From the NCBI RefSeq assembly GCF_001831515.1, contig NZ_KV825618.1, positions 8,272 to 72,271 on the forward strand: 64,000 nt of DNA, given 5' to 3'. Made by a program: the position numbers and the translations under genes. Of the stretch, positions 36,415-46,014 are shown piece after piece. This DNA is from Corynebacterium sp. HMSC074A01 (lineage in GTDB: Bacteria > Actinomycetota > Actinomycetes > Mycobacteriales > Mycobacteriaceae). Each line of letters starts with the position of its first letter. Position 1 is the first letter of the stretch. The notes beneath the pieces were generated by a model. That model was not told where the DNA came from. It saw only the letters and a list, made by a program, of their open reading frames with translations, and did no database searches.

Positions 36415-38409
36415 ATGTCTGAAGTGGGAGTTCGCAAGCGAGCCGTCCGGTCGTCCTGGCCCGTGTATGTCGTGGCATTTCTTCTCGCCGCGTTGATCGC
36501 CGGGGCGGTGGCGCAGTCCTTCTCGGGCGCGTCCCTTGCCGCGCTGGGTATCCCGGATCCAGGCGCGCTCACGACCGCCGGGCTGCCTGCGTTGCGCGGG
36601 GTGGTCTGGCTGCTTGCGGCGTTGTCCACTGGCTCGTTCATGCTGTCGGCGTGGTTGATCCCGCCGAGAATGCCCGAGGGTGAACACGCGGATCTCAACG
36701 GGGCACGTTTGACCGTCGATGGCGTGATCGCGTCGCGTACCGGCGGCTGGGCGCAGCTGGCGATGGCGCTGATTTCGCTGGTGATGATCCCGCTGGTGCT
36801 TTCCGACGTCTCCGGCCAACCACTCGCAGACGTCTTCTTCCAACTCAGCGCGTGGTCGGTCGCGCTGGAGCAGGTGGCCGAGGCGAAGGTCTGGCTGATT
36901 ACCGCAGCGTTTTCGGCGGTGGTCGGCGGGGGAGCACTTTTCGCCCGCAGCTGGTTCTCGCAGGTTGCGCTATTTTTTGGTGCGATCTGCACCATCATGC
37001 CGCTGGCCCTGACCGGGCACTCTGCTTCTGGCGGTAACCACGACTTCGGTACGAACTCCCTGATTTGGCACCTGGTGTTCATGCTGCTGTGGATCGGCGG
37101 GCTGATGGCGTTAGTCGCGCACGGGCGCAGGCTCGGCCCCAACCTGGAGATGGCCGCGCGCCGCTACTCCATGATCGCCTTTGCCGCGCTCGTGGTTATG
37201 CTCGTGTCCGGCGTGGTCAATGCGCTGATCCGAGTGCGCCTGTCGGACATGCTGGACTACGCCTATGGCTGGGTGATCCTGATTAAGTTCGGTGGCATCC
37301 TCGTGCTGGGCCTGATGGGGTTGGCGCACCGCCAGATCACGCTGCCGCAGCTGGAACAGCGCCCGGGTGCGTTTACCCGCTTCGCTGCGGTCGAGGTTGC
37401 CGTGATGGCCGCGATCGCGGGACTTTCCGTCACGCTGGGTCGTACGCCGCCTCCGCCGCCGCTGGACCCGAACCTCACGCCGATGCAGATCAAGCTGGGC
37501 TACAACCTGTATGAGCCGCTGACCTGGACGAATTGGCTGACCTTTTGGCGCCCGGAGCTGCTCTACAGCGTGATCGCGATCTGGCTTGCCGTGTATTACC
37601 TGCACCTGCTGCGCCGCGTCGACGGGTGGAACCACGTCCGGACGGCGTGGTGGCTGGCGGGATGCGCCATGCTCGCGGTGACCATGAGCTCGGGGCTGGG
37701 GATGTACATGCCGGCTGCCTACTCGACGCACATGACCGTCCACATGATCCTGTCGATGGGCGTGCCCGTCTTCCTGGTGCTGGGCGCGCCGCTCACGCTG
37801 GTTCGCGAGGCCTACCCGGCCGGCGAGTTCAACCCGCGCCTGTGGGCGGAGAGCTTCCAACGCTCGAGGTTCCTGCAGATCGTGACCTACCCGCCGGTGT
37901 CGGTGGTGCAGTTTCTGGTGCTGTTCTACGTCATGTACGTCTTCCCCTCGCTGTACGCGCTGATGATTTCAGAGCACGCAGGCCACGTCTTGATGAATGT
38001 GGTGTTCTTGGTCTCGGGGTACTTCTACTTCTGGGAGCTGATTGGCATTGACGAGATCCCTGGGCGCGCCTCGGCGAAGGTGCGGCTGGCCTGGCTGTGG
38101 GTGTCCATGCCGGTCCACCTGTTCATGGGTGTCTACCTCATGCAGCTGAACTTCGTGTTGGCGGAGGACTTCTATCGTTCGCTCCTGTTGCCGTGGGAGC
38201 CGGACCTGCTGCAAGACCAGAAGGTCGGCGGCGGTATCGGCTGGGCGTCCGGTTCCTTCCCGCTCGTGATCGTTTTTGCGGAGCTGTTCCGAGCCTGGCT
38301 GTCGGAGGATAAGCGCGAAGCAGTCGAATCTGACAGGCGTGAAGAAGAAACGGATGACGAGGAATGGCGCAGGTATAACGAAATGCTGGCGCAATACAAC
38401 GGCAGGTAG
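36415..38409 (+). CDS. ctaG: CopD-CtaG fusion, copper handling / aa3 oxidase assembly
   Basis: Membrane protein of 664 residues. The first half (about 1-330) is CopD-like, with nine or so helices and HSASGGNHDFGTNSLIWH carrying likely metal-binding His. The second half (about 360-640) is a caa3_CtaG domain with YSTHMTVHMILSM and LYALMISEHAGH. In corynebacteria CtaG supplies copper to CuB of the oxidase, whose catalytic subunit ctaD lies at 11 kb. ATG at 36415 used; GTG nine bases earlier is possible. Confidence 0.88.
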   Translation: MSEVGVRKRAVRSSWPVYVVAFLLAALIAGAVAQSFSGASLAALGIPDPGALTTAGLPALRGVVWLLAALSTGSFMLSAWLIPPRMPEGEHADLNGARLTVDGVIASRTGGWAQLAMALISLVMIPLVLSDVSGQPLADVFFQLSAWSVALEQVAEAKVWLITAAFSAVVGGGALFARSWFSQVALFFGAICTIMPLALTGHSASGGNHDFGTNSLIWHLVFMLLWIGGLMALVAHGRRLGPNLEMAARRYSMIAFAALVVMLVSGVVNALIRVRLSDMLDYAYGWVILIKFGGILVLGLMGLAHRQITLPQLEQRPGAFTRFAAVEVAVMAAIAGLSVTLGRTPPPPPLDPNLTPMQIKLGYNLYEPLTWTNWLTFWRPELLYSVIAIWLAVYYLHLLRRVDGWNHVRTAWWLAGCAMLAVTMSSGLGMYMPAAYSTHMTVHMILSMGVPVFLVLGAPLTLVREAYPAGEFNPRLWAESFQRSRFLQIVTYPPVSVVQFLVLFYVMYVFPSLYALMISEHAGHVLMNVVFLVSGYFYFWELIGIDEIPGRASAKVRLAWLWVSMPVHLFMGVYLMQLNFVLAEDFYRSLLLPWEPDLLQDQKVGGGIGWASGSFPLVIVFAELFRAWLSEDKREAVESDRREEETDDEEWRRYNEMLAQYNGR

Positions 38410-38554
38410 CTGCGAAAATACGAATATTTCGCGCTACCCCTTCCCTTTTCTTTAGATTCGTGTAATCTGTGTTCCGGGCGGTAGTTTTGGTTAGTTCGTT
38501 TCCGCCCCGCACTAACACACGACAGAATCTGCATGAAGAAAAGGATGTTGAACC

Positions 38555-39181
38555 ATGAGCCACCTGCACACTCACCTGCACGGCAACCTTATTGATGATC
38601 CGGTGTTCCGCACCTTTGAGAACTCGGATGCTTCACTTACCAAATTCCGGCTTGCCGCCTCGCGCCGCAGGCTCGTCACCCAAAAGGGCGATACCGACGG
38701 CGCGCAGGGCGCGAACGCCAACCAGGTCTGGGAAGACACCGACCAGCTGTATATCGACGTCGAGTGCTGGGGCCAGCTCGCCGTCAACGTCGCCGCCTCG
38801 CTGAAGAAGGGCTTCCCGGTTTCCGTCTGCGGCAAACTTGTTACCGAGACGTGGGAGGTGGATTCTCCCCACCCGGAGAAGGAAAAGGAGATGCGCTCCA
38901 AGATCGTGTTGAAGGCACACCAGGTCTCCTTTGAGCTCTCGCATTACCAGGTCAGCAGTGTGCGCTCTGTGCCGAGCGGCAACACGCTGCAGGGGCAGAA
39001 GCCGGTGGAACCGAAGTCGAAGTGGGACCTCGTTGGCGGGGGAGGAGATGAGCACCGGGTCAGTGCGGAAGACGCCCTCGAGCAGGTGGGCAAGGCGAAG
39101 GAGCGAGAGAAGGTGGGCGCAGCCGCTGGCAGTGAAAAGGCAGCGGCTGGGAAGGGAGAGGCGGACACGCCGCCCTTTTAG
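38555..39181 (+). CDS. ssb: Single-stranded DNA-binding protein, second type
   Basis: 208 residues. N-terminal OB fold (about 1-125, HLHGNLIDDPVFRTF ... DVECWGQLAVNVAASLKKG) followed by an acidic/basic disordered tail ending EADTPPF, a variant of the SSB tip DDIPF that binds repair proteins. It precedes ettA as the paralog Rv2478c precedes Rv2477c in mycobacteria, so it is likely the paralog rather than the replication SSB. Confidence 0.85.
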   Translation: MSHLHTHLHGNLIDDPVFRTFENSDASLTKFRLAASRRRLVTQKGDTDGAQGANANQVWEDTDQLYIDVECWGQLAVNVAASLKKGFPVSVCGKLVTETWEVDSPHPEKEKEMRSKIVLKAHQVSFELSHYQVSSVRSVPSGNTLQGQKPVEPKSKWDLVGGGGDEHRVSAEDALEQVGKAKEREKVGAAAGSEKAAAGKGEADTPPF

Positions 39182-39277
39182 TACCCACGGCGGGCCATGT
39201 GCAGTCGCCGAAATGATGTAGTCTGTGGAAAGCATTTGCGCATATCTCACAGTCAATTTCACAAGAGGGGACTTCAC

Positions 39278-40948
39278 GTGGCTGAGTTCATCTACACGAT
39301 GAAAAACGTTCGCAGGGCCATCGGTGACAAGGTCATTTTGGACAATGTCACCATGGCCTTCTACCCCGGCGCCAAGATTGGTGTCGTGGGGCCCAACGGC
39401 GCGGGTAAGTCGTCGTTGCTCAAGATCATGGCTGGCATTGACCAGCCGAACAACGGCGAGGCTTTCCTCCAGCCCGGCGCTTCGGTGGGCATCTTGCTGC
39501 AGGAGCCGCCGCTGAATGAGGAGAAGACGGTGCGTGAGAACGTCGAGGAGGGCCTCGGCGACATCTTTGAGAAGAAGGCTCGCTTCGAGCAGATCGCCGA
39601 GGAGATGGCCACCAACTACTCCGACGAGCTGATGGAGGAGATGGGCAAGCTCCAGGAGGAGCTCGACGCCGCCGACGCCTGGGAGGTCGACTCCAAGATC
39701 GAGCAGGCGATGGAGGCGCTGCGCTGCCCGCCGTCGGATTCACCGGTGACCAACCTCTCCGGTGGCGAGCGTCGCCGCGTTGCGCTGGCGAAGCTGTTGC
39801 TGTCCGAGCCGGACCTGCTGCTGCTCGACGAGCCGACGAACCACCTCGACGCCGAGAGTGTCCTCTGGCTGGAGAAGCACCTGCAGAACTACCCTGGTGC
39901 CGTGCTGGCCATTACCCACGACCGTTACTTCCTGGACAACGTTGCCGAGTGGATCTGCGAGGTTGACCGTGGTCAGCTCTACCCTTACGAGGGCAACTAC
40001 TCCACCTACCTGGAGAAGAAGGCGGAGCGTCTCGAGGTTGCGGGTAAGAAGGACCAGAAGCTGCAGAAGCGTCTGAAGAAGGAGCTGGACTGGGTCCGCT
40101 CCTCGCCGAAGGCACGTCAGGCGAAGAACAAGGCGCGTCTCGAGCGTTACGAGGAGATGGCCGCCGAGGCGGAGCAGTACAAGAAGCTGGACTTCGAGGA
40201 GATCCAGATTCCGACCCCGCCGCGCCTGGGCAACAAGGTCGTGGAGGTCGAGCATCTGGATAAGGGCTTCGACGACCGCATCCTGATTAAGGACCTTTCT
40301 TTCACGCTGCCGCGCAACGGCATCGTCGGCGTCATTGGTCCGAACGGTGTGGGTAAGTCCACCCTGTTCAAGACGATCGTGGGCCTGGAGGAGCCGGACG
40401 CTGGTTCCGTCGTCGTCGGTGACACGGTGAAGCTGTCCTACGTTGACCAGGGCCGCGAAAACATCGATCCGGAGAAGACGGTCTGGGAGGTCGTCTCGGA
40501 CGGGCTGGATTACATTCACGTCGGCCAGAACGAGATGCCTTCGCGCGCCTACCTGTCTGCGTTCGGTTTTAAGGGCGCGGACCAGCAGAAGCCGTCGAAG
40601 GTGCTTTCCGGCGGTGAGCGCAACCGCCTCAACCTGGCGCTGACGCTGAAGCAGGGCGGCAACCTGATCCTGCTCGATGAGCCGACCAACGACCTGGACG
40701 TCGAAACGCTCGGCTCGCTGGAAAACGCGCTGCAGTCCTTCCCGGGTTGCGCCGTGGTCATCTCGCACGACCGCTGGTTCCTGGACCGCACCTGTACCCA
40801 CATCCTCGCCTGGGAGGGCAACGTTGAGGAAGGCAAGTGGTACTGGTTCGAGGGCAACTTCGGCGACTACGAGAAGAACAAGGTCGAGCGCCTCGGCGAG
40901 GAGGCTGCGAAGCCCTCGCGCGTCACTCACCGCAAGCTCACCCGCTAA
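39278..40948 (+). CDS. ettA: Energy-dependent translational throttle protein EttA (ABC-F)
   Basis: ABC-F ATPase of 556 residues that binds the ribosomal E site and gates the first elongation step according to ATP level. Two ABC domains: GPNGAGKSS and LSGGERRR, then GPNGVGKST and LSGGERNR, with the charged helical linker (DQKLQKRLKKELDWVRSSPK) between. The GTG at 39278 follows AAGAGGGG by 7 bases. Confidence 0.94.
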   Translation: MAEFIYTMKNVRRAIGDKVILDNVTMAFYPGAKIGVVGPNGAGKSSLLKIMAGIDQPNNGEAFLQPGASVGILLQEPPLNEEKTVRENVEEGLGDIFEKKARFEQIAEEMATNYSDELMEEMGKLQEELDAADAWEVDSKIEQAMEALRCPPSDSPVTNLSGGERRRVALAKLLLSEPDLLLLDEPTNHLDAESVLWLEKHLQNYPGAVLAITHDRYFLDNVAEWICEVDRGQLYPYEGNYSTYLEKKAERLEVAGKKDQKLQKRLKKELDWVRSSPKARQAKNKARLERYEEMAAEAEQYKKLDFEEIQIPTPPRLGNKVVEVEHLDKGFDDRILIKDLSFTLPRNGIVGVIGPNGVGKSTLFKTIVGLEEPDAGSVVVGDTVKLSYVDQGRENIDPEKTVWEVVSDGLDYIHVGQNEMPSRAYLSAFGFKGADQQKPSKVLSGGERNRLNLALTLKQGGNLILLDEPTNDLDVETLGSLENALQSFPGCAVVISHDRWFLDRTCTHILAWEGNVEEGKWYWFEGNFGDYEKNKVERLGEEAAKPSRVTHRKLTR

Positions 40949-40957
40949 GCCGCGCCC

Positions 40958-40970
40958 GCTTGTCGACGCC
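40958..40970 (-). repeat. Dispersed motif after ettA stop
   Basis: GCTTGTCGACGCC, with C at the variable position on the complementary strand, starts 10 bases after the ettA stop and leads into the hairpin. Confidence 0.6.
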
Positions 40971-41020
40971 CCGCTGCCGGCCCACCGCACTTAGAGCAAG
41001 TGCCGGGCCCGTGGCGGGGC
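40968..41020 (+). terminator. Long branched hairpin after ettA
   Basis: GCCCCGC/GCGGGGC outer arms with inner GGCCC/GGGCC and GCACTT/AAGTGC stems. No T-run follows, so termination is likely but not certain. Confidence 0.55.
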
Positions 41021-41114
41021 GTTGGTTCTGCGGTAGCATGTCGGCAGTATGGCACCCGGAAGACTCGGGTGCAGGTGCACACCACTGCGAATCACTGAGC
41101 AAGGAGCGGAGACC

Positions 41115-41588
41115 ATGGCTGAACAAGAAGAGCGCAAGGCGCAATCCCAGGCAGAAGGCGCTGGGCAGGCCCCGCACGTCCATACCGTCCCGCTGCGTTG
41201 GGGCGACTTCGACCGCTACGGGCATGTGACTAACTCGGCTTACATCGAGATCGCGCAAGAAGCGCGCCTGGCGTTTGCGCAGAAGTTCTTTGAGGCGCAG
41301 GGCCACGAGTTCGTCGTCTTCGTTCGCCGCGTGGACGCGGACTACATCCGCCCGGTGCTGCCGAATACCACCGAGCTGCGGGTAGAAACCGAGGTCGTCC
41401 GCCTGGGCAACACCTCGTTTACCACCCGCCAGGAGATCAAGGACGCGCAGGGCAAGATCTGCTGTGTCGTGGAAACCGTGCAGGTCACCGTGGATACGAC
41501 GACGACTGCACCGCGTCAGATCACGCAGAAGGAGATCGGTATTCTTACCCGCGTGGCCTCCAGCATCGAGGAAGCGGACGGGGAGTAG
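41115..41588 (+). CDS. Acyl-CoA thioesterase, hotdog fold
   Basis: 157 residues. WGDFDRYGHVTNSAYIEIAQEAR is the 4-hydroxybenzoyl-CoA thioesterase/FcbC-type catalytic segment with its Asp. The ATG at 41115 follows AAGGAGCGGAG. Hydrolyses acyl-CoA esters of unknown chain. Followed closely by an uncharacterised gene. Confidence 0.86.
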   Translation: MAEQEERKAQSQAEGAGQAPHVHTVPLRWGDFDRYGHVTNSAYIEIAQEARLAFAQKFFEAQGHEFVVFVRRVDADYIRPVLPNTTELRVETEVVRLGNTSFTTRQEIKDAQGKICCVVETVQVTVDTTTTAPRQITQKEIGILTRVASSIEEADGE

Positions 41589-41599
41589 CAGGAACGTAG

Positions 41600-42241
41600 A
41601 TGGAGTCGCTTCGAGTGACTGACGGCGCGCCGGGCCTGACCGCCCTTGTCGGGCGGGCTACCGGGTTGGATGCCACGGCGTCCGCGCGCTTCCAGACGCG
41701 GACACCCCAGGAGGGCGAGGACCCGTCCGTTGACGTGTTCGTCACGACCCCCTTCGACTGCCTCGCCGCCCGCCGCGTTGCAGGCGAGGCCTCGCGCGAC
41801 GGGGCAGTGGTGGCGGCAAGCGACCTGCTCGCGGCGCTGCAGGCGGGCCGTGAAGAGATCGGTACTGCGCGCGACGCCAACTGGCCGGGCGCGCTGCCGC
41901 CGAAGGGTGGCTTCATCGCCCGCGATGAGGTGCCGGTATCCGTCGCGCGCCAGCTCGCCGACAAGGGCCGCGAGCTTGCCCGCCAATTCTCCGGTCCGCT
42001 CGGCCCACCGAAGTCGCTTTTGGATTCAACCGTGCTCACCGTGGACGCAGAGTCGGCGCAACCAGTCGAGGTGCCCATGCGCATGATCTTTTCGTGCACC
42101 GCGCTCGGATTGATCCCGGGCTTTGCCGCGCCTATCGACGTCCCGCGGCACCTCCGGATCGCCACCGCCGGCCGGTGGGTACGCATGGACGCGCCTTTTG
42201 GCAGCGTCTACCACGCAGCGGGCCTGGGGCTGTTCGTTTAG
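41600..42241 (+). CDS. Conserved actinobacterial protein, function unknown
   Basis: 213 residues, 11 bases after the thioesterase gene, so probably one operon. Alternating strands and helices, no membrane segment and no motif that I can name. The stop overlaps that of convergent glbO by 4 bases. Confidence 0.7.
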   Translation: MESLRVTDGAPGLTALVGRATGLDATASARFQTRTPQEGEDPSVDVFVTTPFDCLAARRVAGEASRDGAVVAASDLLAALQAGREEIGTARDANWPGALPPKGGFIARDEVPVSVARQLADKGRELARQFSGPLGPPKSLLDSTVLTVDAESAQPVEVPMRMIFSCTALGLIPGFAAPIDVPRHLRIATAGRWVRMDAPFGSVYHAAGLGLFV

Positions 42242-42651
42242 TACGAGCGCGGCCCCTGGTTGATCATCATGTAGGCGACGCGCTGCATGTGGTTCCACAG
42301 GGCGAATCGGTAGGCCTCCGGCAGCTCCTCGGCGCTGAACTGGTCGAGTGAGCGCTCCATGAGGCTGAGCCAGCGATCCGCTTCCGGCTCGCCGATGGCG
42401 AAGGGGAAGTGGCGGCGGCGCAGCATCGGGTTACCGCGTTCCTCCTGATACGTGCGTGGTCCGCCCCAGTACTGGACGAGGAACCAGCGCAGCCGGTTTT
42501 GGGCCCCCTCCCAATCGTCGTCCGGGTACATCGGCCCGATGAGGTCATCGTTTTTGACCTGGGAGTAGAAGCCTTCGACGAGGCGGTCGAAGAAGTCCTG
42601 CCCCAGGGCGTCGAAAAGCGATTGCTCCTGGCTGGGAGGATTACTTGTCAT
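42238..42651 (-). CDS. glbO: Group II truncated hemoglobin
   Basis: Oxygen/peroxide-reactive heme protein of 137 residues. The proximal His is in LRRRHFPF, and WFLVQYWGGPRTYQEERG holds the group II Trp. The ATG at 42651 follows GAAAGGGG. It overlaps mscS by 11 bases. Confidence 0.92.
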   Translation of the reverse strand: MTSNPPSQEQSLFDALGQDFFDRLVEGFYSQVKNDDLIGPMYPDDDWEGAQNRLRWFLVQYWGGPRTYQEERGNPMLRRRHFPFAIGEPEADRWLSLMERSLDQFSAEELPEAYRFALWNHMQRVAYMMINQGPRSY

Positions 42652-43669
42652 GGGAAGGGCCCCTTTCGGTGATCTTTTCGCGCGGGTCATTGCGCATCAG
42701 CATCGGTTCGGAGCCGGGCAGGCGGACGTCGGCTTCCTGCATGGCTTCGAGGATTTGCTCGTACATGAAGCGGCTCACGCCCCACTGGGCACCCGGCATC
42801 GTGTCCACAGTCACACGGTAGGTGAGGTGGTCGGTGCTGAAGTTGGACACGCCGAGGAGCTCGGGCTCGCTGATGATGTCGCGGCGGACGTGCTCGTCCT
42901 TCGCGGCGGCGCGGGCAGCGGTGATGATCACGTTGGCAGCCTTGGAAGGGTCGGCGAACAGCGAGACGGGCACCTCCATGCGGGCAACGGAGTAGCGGTC
43001 CGAGTTGTTGCCCACCTGCTCGATGTCGCCGTTGCGGATGTACCAGAGGGTGCCGTCGATGTCGCGCAGCGTGGTGATCCGCATGGTCATGTCCTCGACG
43101 GTGCCCTCGACGTCGTTGACAGCGATCACATCGCCGACGCCGTACTGGTTCTCCAGCAGGATGAACATGCCGGACAGGAAGTCCTTGACCAGCGACTGCG
43201 CGCCAAAACCGAGGGCGACGCCGACGATACCGGCGGAGGCGACCAAGGGCGCGACGTTGATGCCCAACTGATCCAGGATGGCCATGATGGCCCACACCCA
43301 GATCACGATGGCGGCAAGCGAGCGACCCACGTTCGACAGTGTCTTAAAGCGCGCGATGCGGCGCTGCTCCTGGGAGCGCGCCTGCGGGGAGTCGTCTGGT
43401 CCCGCGCCGCGGCGGAAGCGGCCGTTGCTATTGGGCTTGGCGATGGCCTTCTTTGTCGCGCGGCGGATGAGCCGGTGGGTGCCCCACTGCGCGAGGCAGG
43501 CCACCAGGATGATGACCAGGATCCAGAACGGGCGGGTGACAAAATTCTGTTGGGTATCTGGGTCATTCCACCACGCGCTGAGGCCGGAGACGGCCTCGGT
43601 CACGCGTTCTTCGGTGCCCTCGGGCGCGGCGGACAAGATCTGTACGGGAGAAGTTGTTGAATAATGCAT
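42641..43669 (-). CDS. Small-conductance mechanosensitive channel (MscS family)
   Basis: Opens under membrane tension to release solutes. 342 residues from ATG 43669, with a possible GTG/ATG start farther upstream at 43738. Membrane segments at about 45-65 and 100-150 include the pore helix SAGIVGVALGFGAQSLVKDF, and the cytoplasmic beta domain follows (VGDVIAVNDVEGTVEDMTMR, IRNGDIEQVGN). Confidence 0.88.
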   Translation of the reverse strand: MHYSTTSPVQILSAAPEGTEERVTEAVSGLSAWWNDPDTQQNFVTRPFWILVIILVACLAQWGTHRLIRRATKKAIAKPNSNGRFRRGAGPDDSPQARSQEQRRIARFKTLSNVGRSLAAIVIWVWAIMAILDQLGINVAPLVASAGIVGVALGFGAQSLVKDFLSGMFILLENQYGVGDVIAVNDVEGTVEDMTMRITTLRDIDGTLWYIRNGDIEQVGNNSDRYSVARMEVPVSLFADPSKAANVIITAARAAAKDEHVRRDIISEPELLGVSNFSTDHLTYRVTVDTMPGAQWGVSRFMYEQILEAMQEADVRLPGSEPMLMRNDPREKITERGPSHDK

Positions 43670-43846
43670 CGAGAGCGAGTGTAGACATGCGAGCTGTGCG
43701 CAAGGTGTGACCGCGGTGGGGCCGGAGGGCGCGTGCATATAAATACCGCGGGAACCGGACTAGCTGAACCGCTTGGTCTACACTGCGGGGAAAGCTCCTT
43801 CTACTGAGGGCGATACCCCCACTACGAAGCAACGAAAGGCAACGCG

Positions 43847-44983
43847 ATGACCTCTGGTTTTTCCACAGATTCCATCCATGCCGGCTATGAACCGGACAGT
43901 CTGTACGGCCCGATCAACACCCCGATTTACGCCTCGACCACCTTCGCCCAGGACGGGTTGGCCAAGCTGCGCGGCGGCTACGAGTACACGCGTGTGGGCA
44001 ACCCAACCGTGACTGCGCTGGAGAAAACAGTCGCGGCGCTCGAGGGTGCGGACTACGGCGTGGCGTTCGCCTCGGGCATGGCTGCGATCGACTCGCTGCT
44101 GCGTATCCTGCTCAAGCCGGGGGACCACATCGTCATTGGCAACGACGCCTACGGCGGCACCTACCGCTTGATCCAGCAGGTCTTTAGCCTGTGGGGCGTG
44201 GAGAACACGGTGGTCGACATCACCAATACCGAGGAGATCGCCGCGGCGATTCAACCGAATACCAAGGTGGTGTGGGTGGAAACGCCAACGAACCCGCTGC
44301 TGGACATCGCCGACATCACCGCGATCTCCAAGGTCAAGGGCGAGGCGACGCTGGTGGTGGACAACACCTTTGCCTCCCCCTACCTGCAGAAGCCCTTCGA
44401 GCTGGGCGCGGACGTGGTGCTGCACTCGACTACGAAGTACATTGGCGGCCACTCCGACGTGGTCGGCGGCATTGTCTGTGGCCGCGACGCGAAGCTGGAG
44501 GAAGACCTGCGCTTCTTCTTCGGCTGGGTCGGCGCGATTCCCTCGCCGTTTGACACCTACCTCACTGGCCGCGGCCTGAAGACGCTCGCCGTGCGCATGG
44601 ATCGCCACTGCGACAACGCGGAGGCGGTCGCCGAGTACCTCGAAGGCCAGGACTGCGTGGCCAAGGTCCACTACCCGGGACTTGAAACTCACCCCAGCCA
44701 CGAGGTGGCGAAGCGTCAGATGACGCGCTTTGGCGGCATGGTTTCCGTCGAATTCCAAACCGAGGAGCAGGCGCAGAAGTTCTGCCTGTCGACCAAACTG
44801 TTCTGCCTGGCGGAGTCGCTCGGCGGGGTGGAGAGCCTGCTCGAGCACCCGGCGACGATGACGCATCTGGCGGTCAACGGCTCGGAGCTGGAGGTCCCGC
44901 GCGAGCTGGTGCGGATCTCGGTGGGCATCGAGGATGTCGAGGACCTCATCGCGGATCTCGAGCAGGCGATCGCCGCGCTGTAG
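43847..44983 (+). CDS. metB: Cystathionine gamma-synthase
   Basis: PLP enzyme joining cysteine with O-acetylhomoserine (transsulfuration, methionine synthesis). 378 residues. YEYTRVGNPTV, FASGMAAI, VETPTNPLLDI and the PLP lysine in LHSTTKYIGGHSD are standard. The close family (cystathionine gamma-lyase) is hard to separate by sequence; metB is favoured by corynebacterial similarity. Confidence 0.88.
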   Translation: MTSGFSTDSIHAGYEPDSLYGPINTPIYASTTFAQDGLAKLRGGYEYTRVGNPTVTALEKTVAALEGADYGVAFASGMAAIDSLLRILLKPGDHIVIGNDAYGGTYRLIQQVFSLWGVENTVVDITNTEEIAAAIQPNTKVVWVETPTNPLLDIADITAISKVKGEATLVVDNTFASPYLQKPFELGADVVLHSTTKYIGGHSDVVGGIVCGRDAKLEEDLRFFFGWVGAIPSPFDTYLTGRGLKTLAVRMDRHCDNAEAVAEYLEGQDCVAKVHYPGLETHPSHEVAKRQMTRFGGMVSVEFQTEEQAQKFCLSTKLFCLAESLGGVESLLEHPATMTHLAVNGSELEVPRELVRISVGIEDVEDLIADLEQAIAAL

Positions 44984-44992
44984 GCGGCGTCG

Positions 44993-45046
44993 GGTGAGGT
45001 GCTGATTTATTCACTTGAGCGCATAGCTTGCAGTGTGCACCTCACC
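44993..45046 (+). repeat. 10-bp inverted repeat after metB
   Basis: GGTGAGGTGC at 44993-45002 pairs exactly with GCACCTCACC at 45037-45046 across 34 bases. The rest of the 308-bp gap to the next gene shows no gene. Confidence 0.6.
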
Positions 45047-45291
45047 CCTAAACGGGGGAAGTTATGCGGCGGTGCTGTGTCTGTGTGCATGCTGGACCAT
45101 TCCGGGTTCACCGCCGCGAGCGCGCAGAGTTAGAGCGTAGACCTTTTCCAACGTTGGCGCGCTTTTCCCAAATTGAGCTGTGAGAATGGCCAATTTCCGC
45201 TGCATGTTTATTAGCCTGAGGGGAAGGATTGTTCCTGGCAGCTACGGTGCAGGAACGCATGACGTCGCGCCGCGCGAGCGGAAAGGTAGCT

Positions 45292-46014
45292 ATGTCCAGG
45301 AAACCGGCATACCTGCGTATTGCAGAATCATTGCGCAACCGGATCGAAGCCCGTGAGCTCGAACCCGGCGACAAGCTGCCGCCCGAGCGCGTCCTTGTTG
45401 ACCAGTTTGGGGTGGCGCGGATGACAGTGCGCCACGCGCTCGACATCCTCCAGCTGGAAGGAATCATCGAGCGCAAGCGCGGCCGCAGCGGCGGCACCTT
45501 TGTACGCGCGCTGCCACCGGTCGTCGACCTCAACGGCCCGGTCGGGCTCGCCGCCCAGCTGGAAGCCCATGGGGTGCGCATCCGCACCGAGCTGCTTTTC
45601 GACGCCAACGTCGACGCCCCGCAAGCCGTCAAAGCCGCCTTCGGCGTTGACGCGGAGAGCGAGACCGATGAGCCTGCGTTTGCAGTACTCAAGCAGGACC
45701 GGCTCCACTACGCCGACGACGTGCCCGCGTTCTCCGAGGTCCTCTACGTCCGCCCCGGGCGCGAAGCGCACTACGCGACCAGCGGGCTGGCGTTTACTCC
45801 GGCGACCCGCCCCGCGGCGACGACGCTGCGCGAGGACCTGGTCGCCCCCGGCGTCGCCACGGAAAAAGAGCGTGAACGCTTGGGGCTCGCCGCGAACACG
45901 CCGCTGCAGCGGGTGACCCGCAAGCTCTATGAGCGCGACGTGGTCGTGGCGTACTCCAGCATCGTGATCCGACCGGATGTCGCGCAGCTGCGCGCGATCA
46001 CCCGTTTCGACTAG
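45292..46014 (+). CDS. GntR regulator, HutC subfamily
   Basis: 240 residues. Winged helix at 8-72 (DKLPPERVLVDQFGVARMTVRHALDI) and a UTRA-type ligand domain behind it. The ATG at 45292 has GAAAGG 5 bases upstream. The ligand is unknown and no obvious target operon adjoins: metB lies upstream and pepN converges, overlapping by 4 bases. Confidence 0.87.
   Translation: MSRKPAYLRIAESLRNRIEARELEPGDKLPPERVLVDQFGVARMTVRHALDILQLEGIIERKRGRSGGTFVRALPPVVDLNGPVGLAAQLEAHGVRIRTELLFDANVDAPQAVKAAFGVDAESETDEPAFAVLKQDRLHYADDVPAFSEVLYVRPGREAHYATSGLAFTPATRPAATTLREDLVAPGVATEKERERLGLAANTPLQRVTRKLYERDVVVAYSSIVIRPDVAQLRAITRFD

Noticed and set aside
43740-43846. McbR-type operator upstream of metB
   Set aside because: TAG...GTCTA elements are seen, but the spacing does not fit TAGAC-N6-GTCTA.
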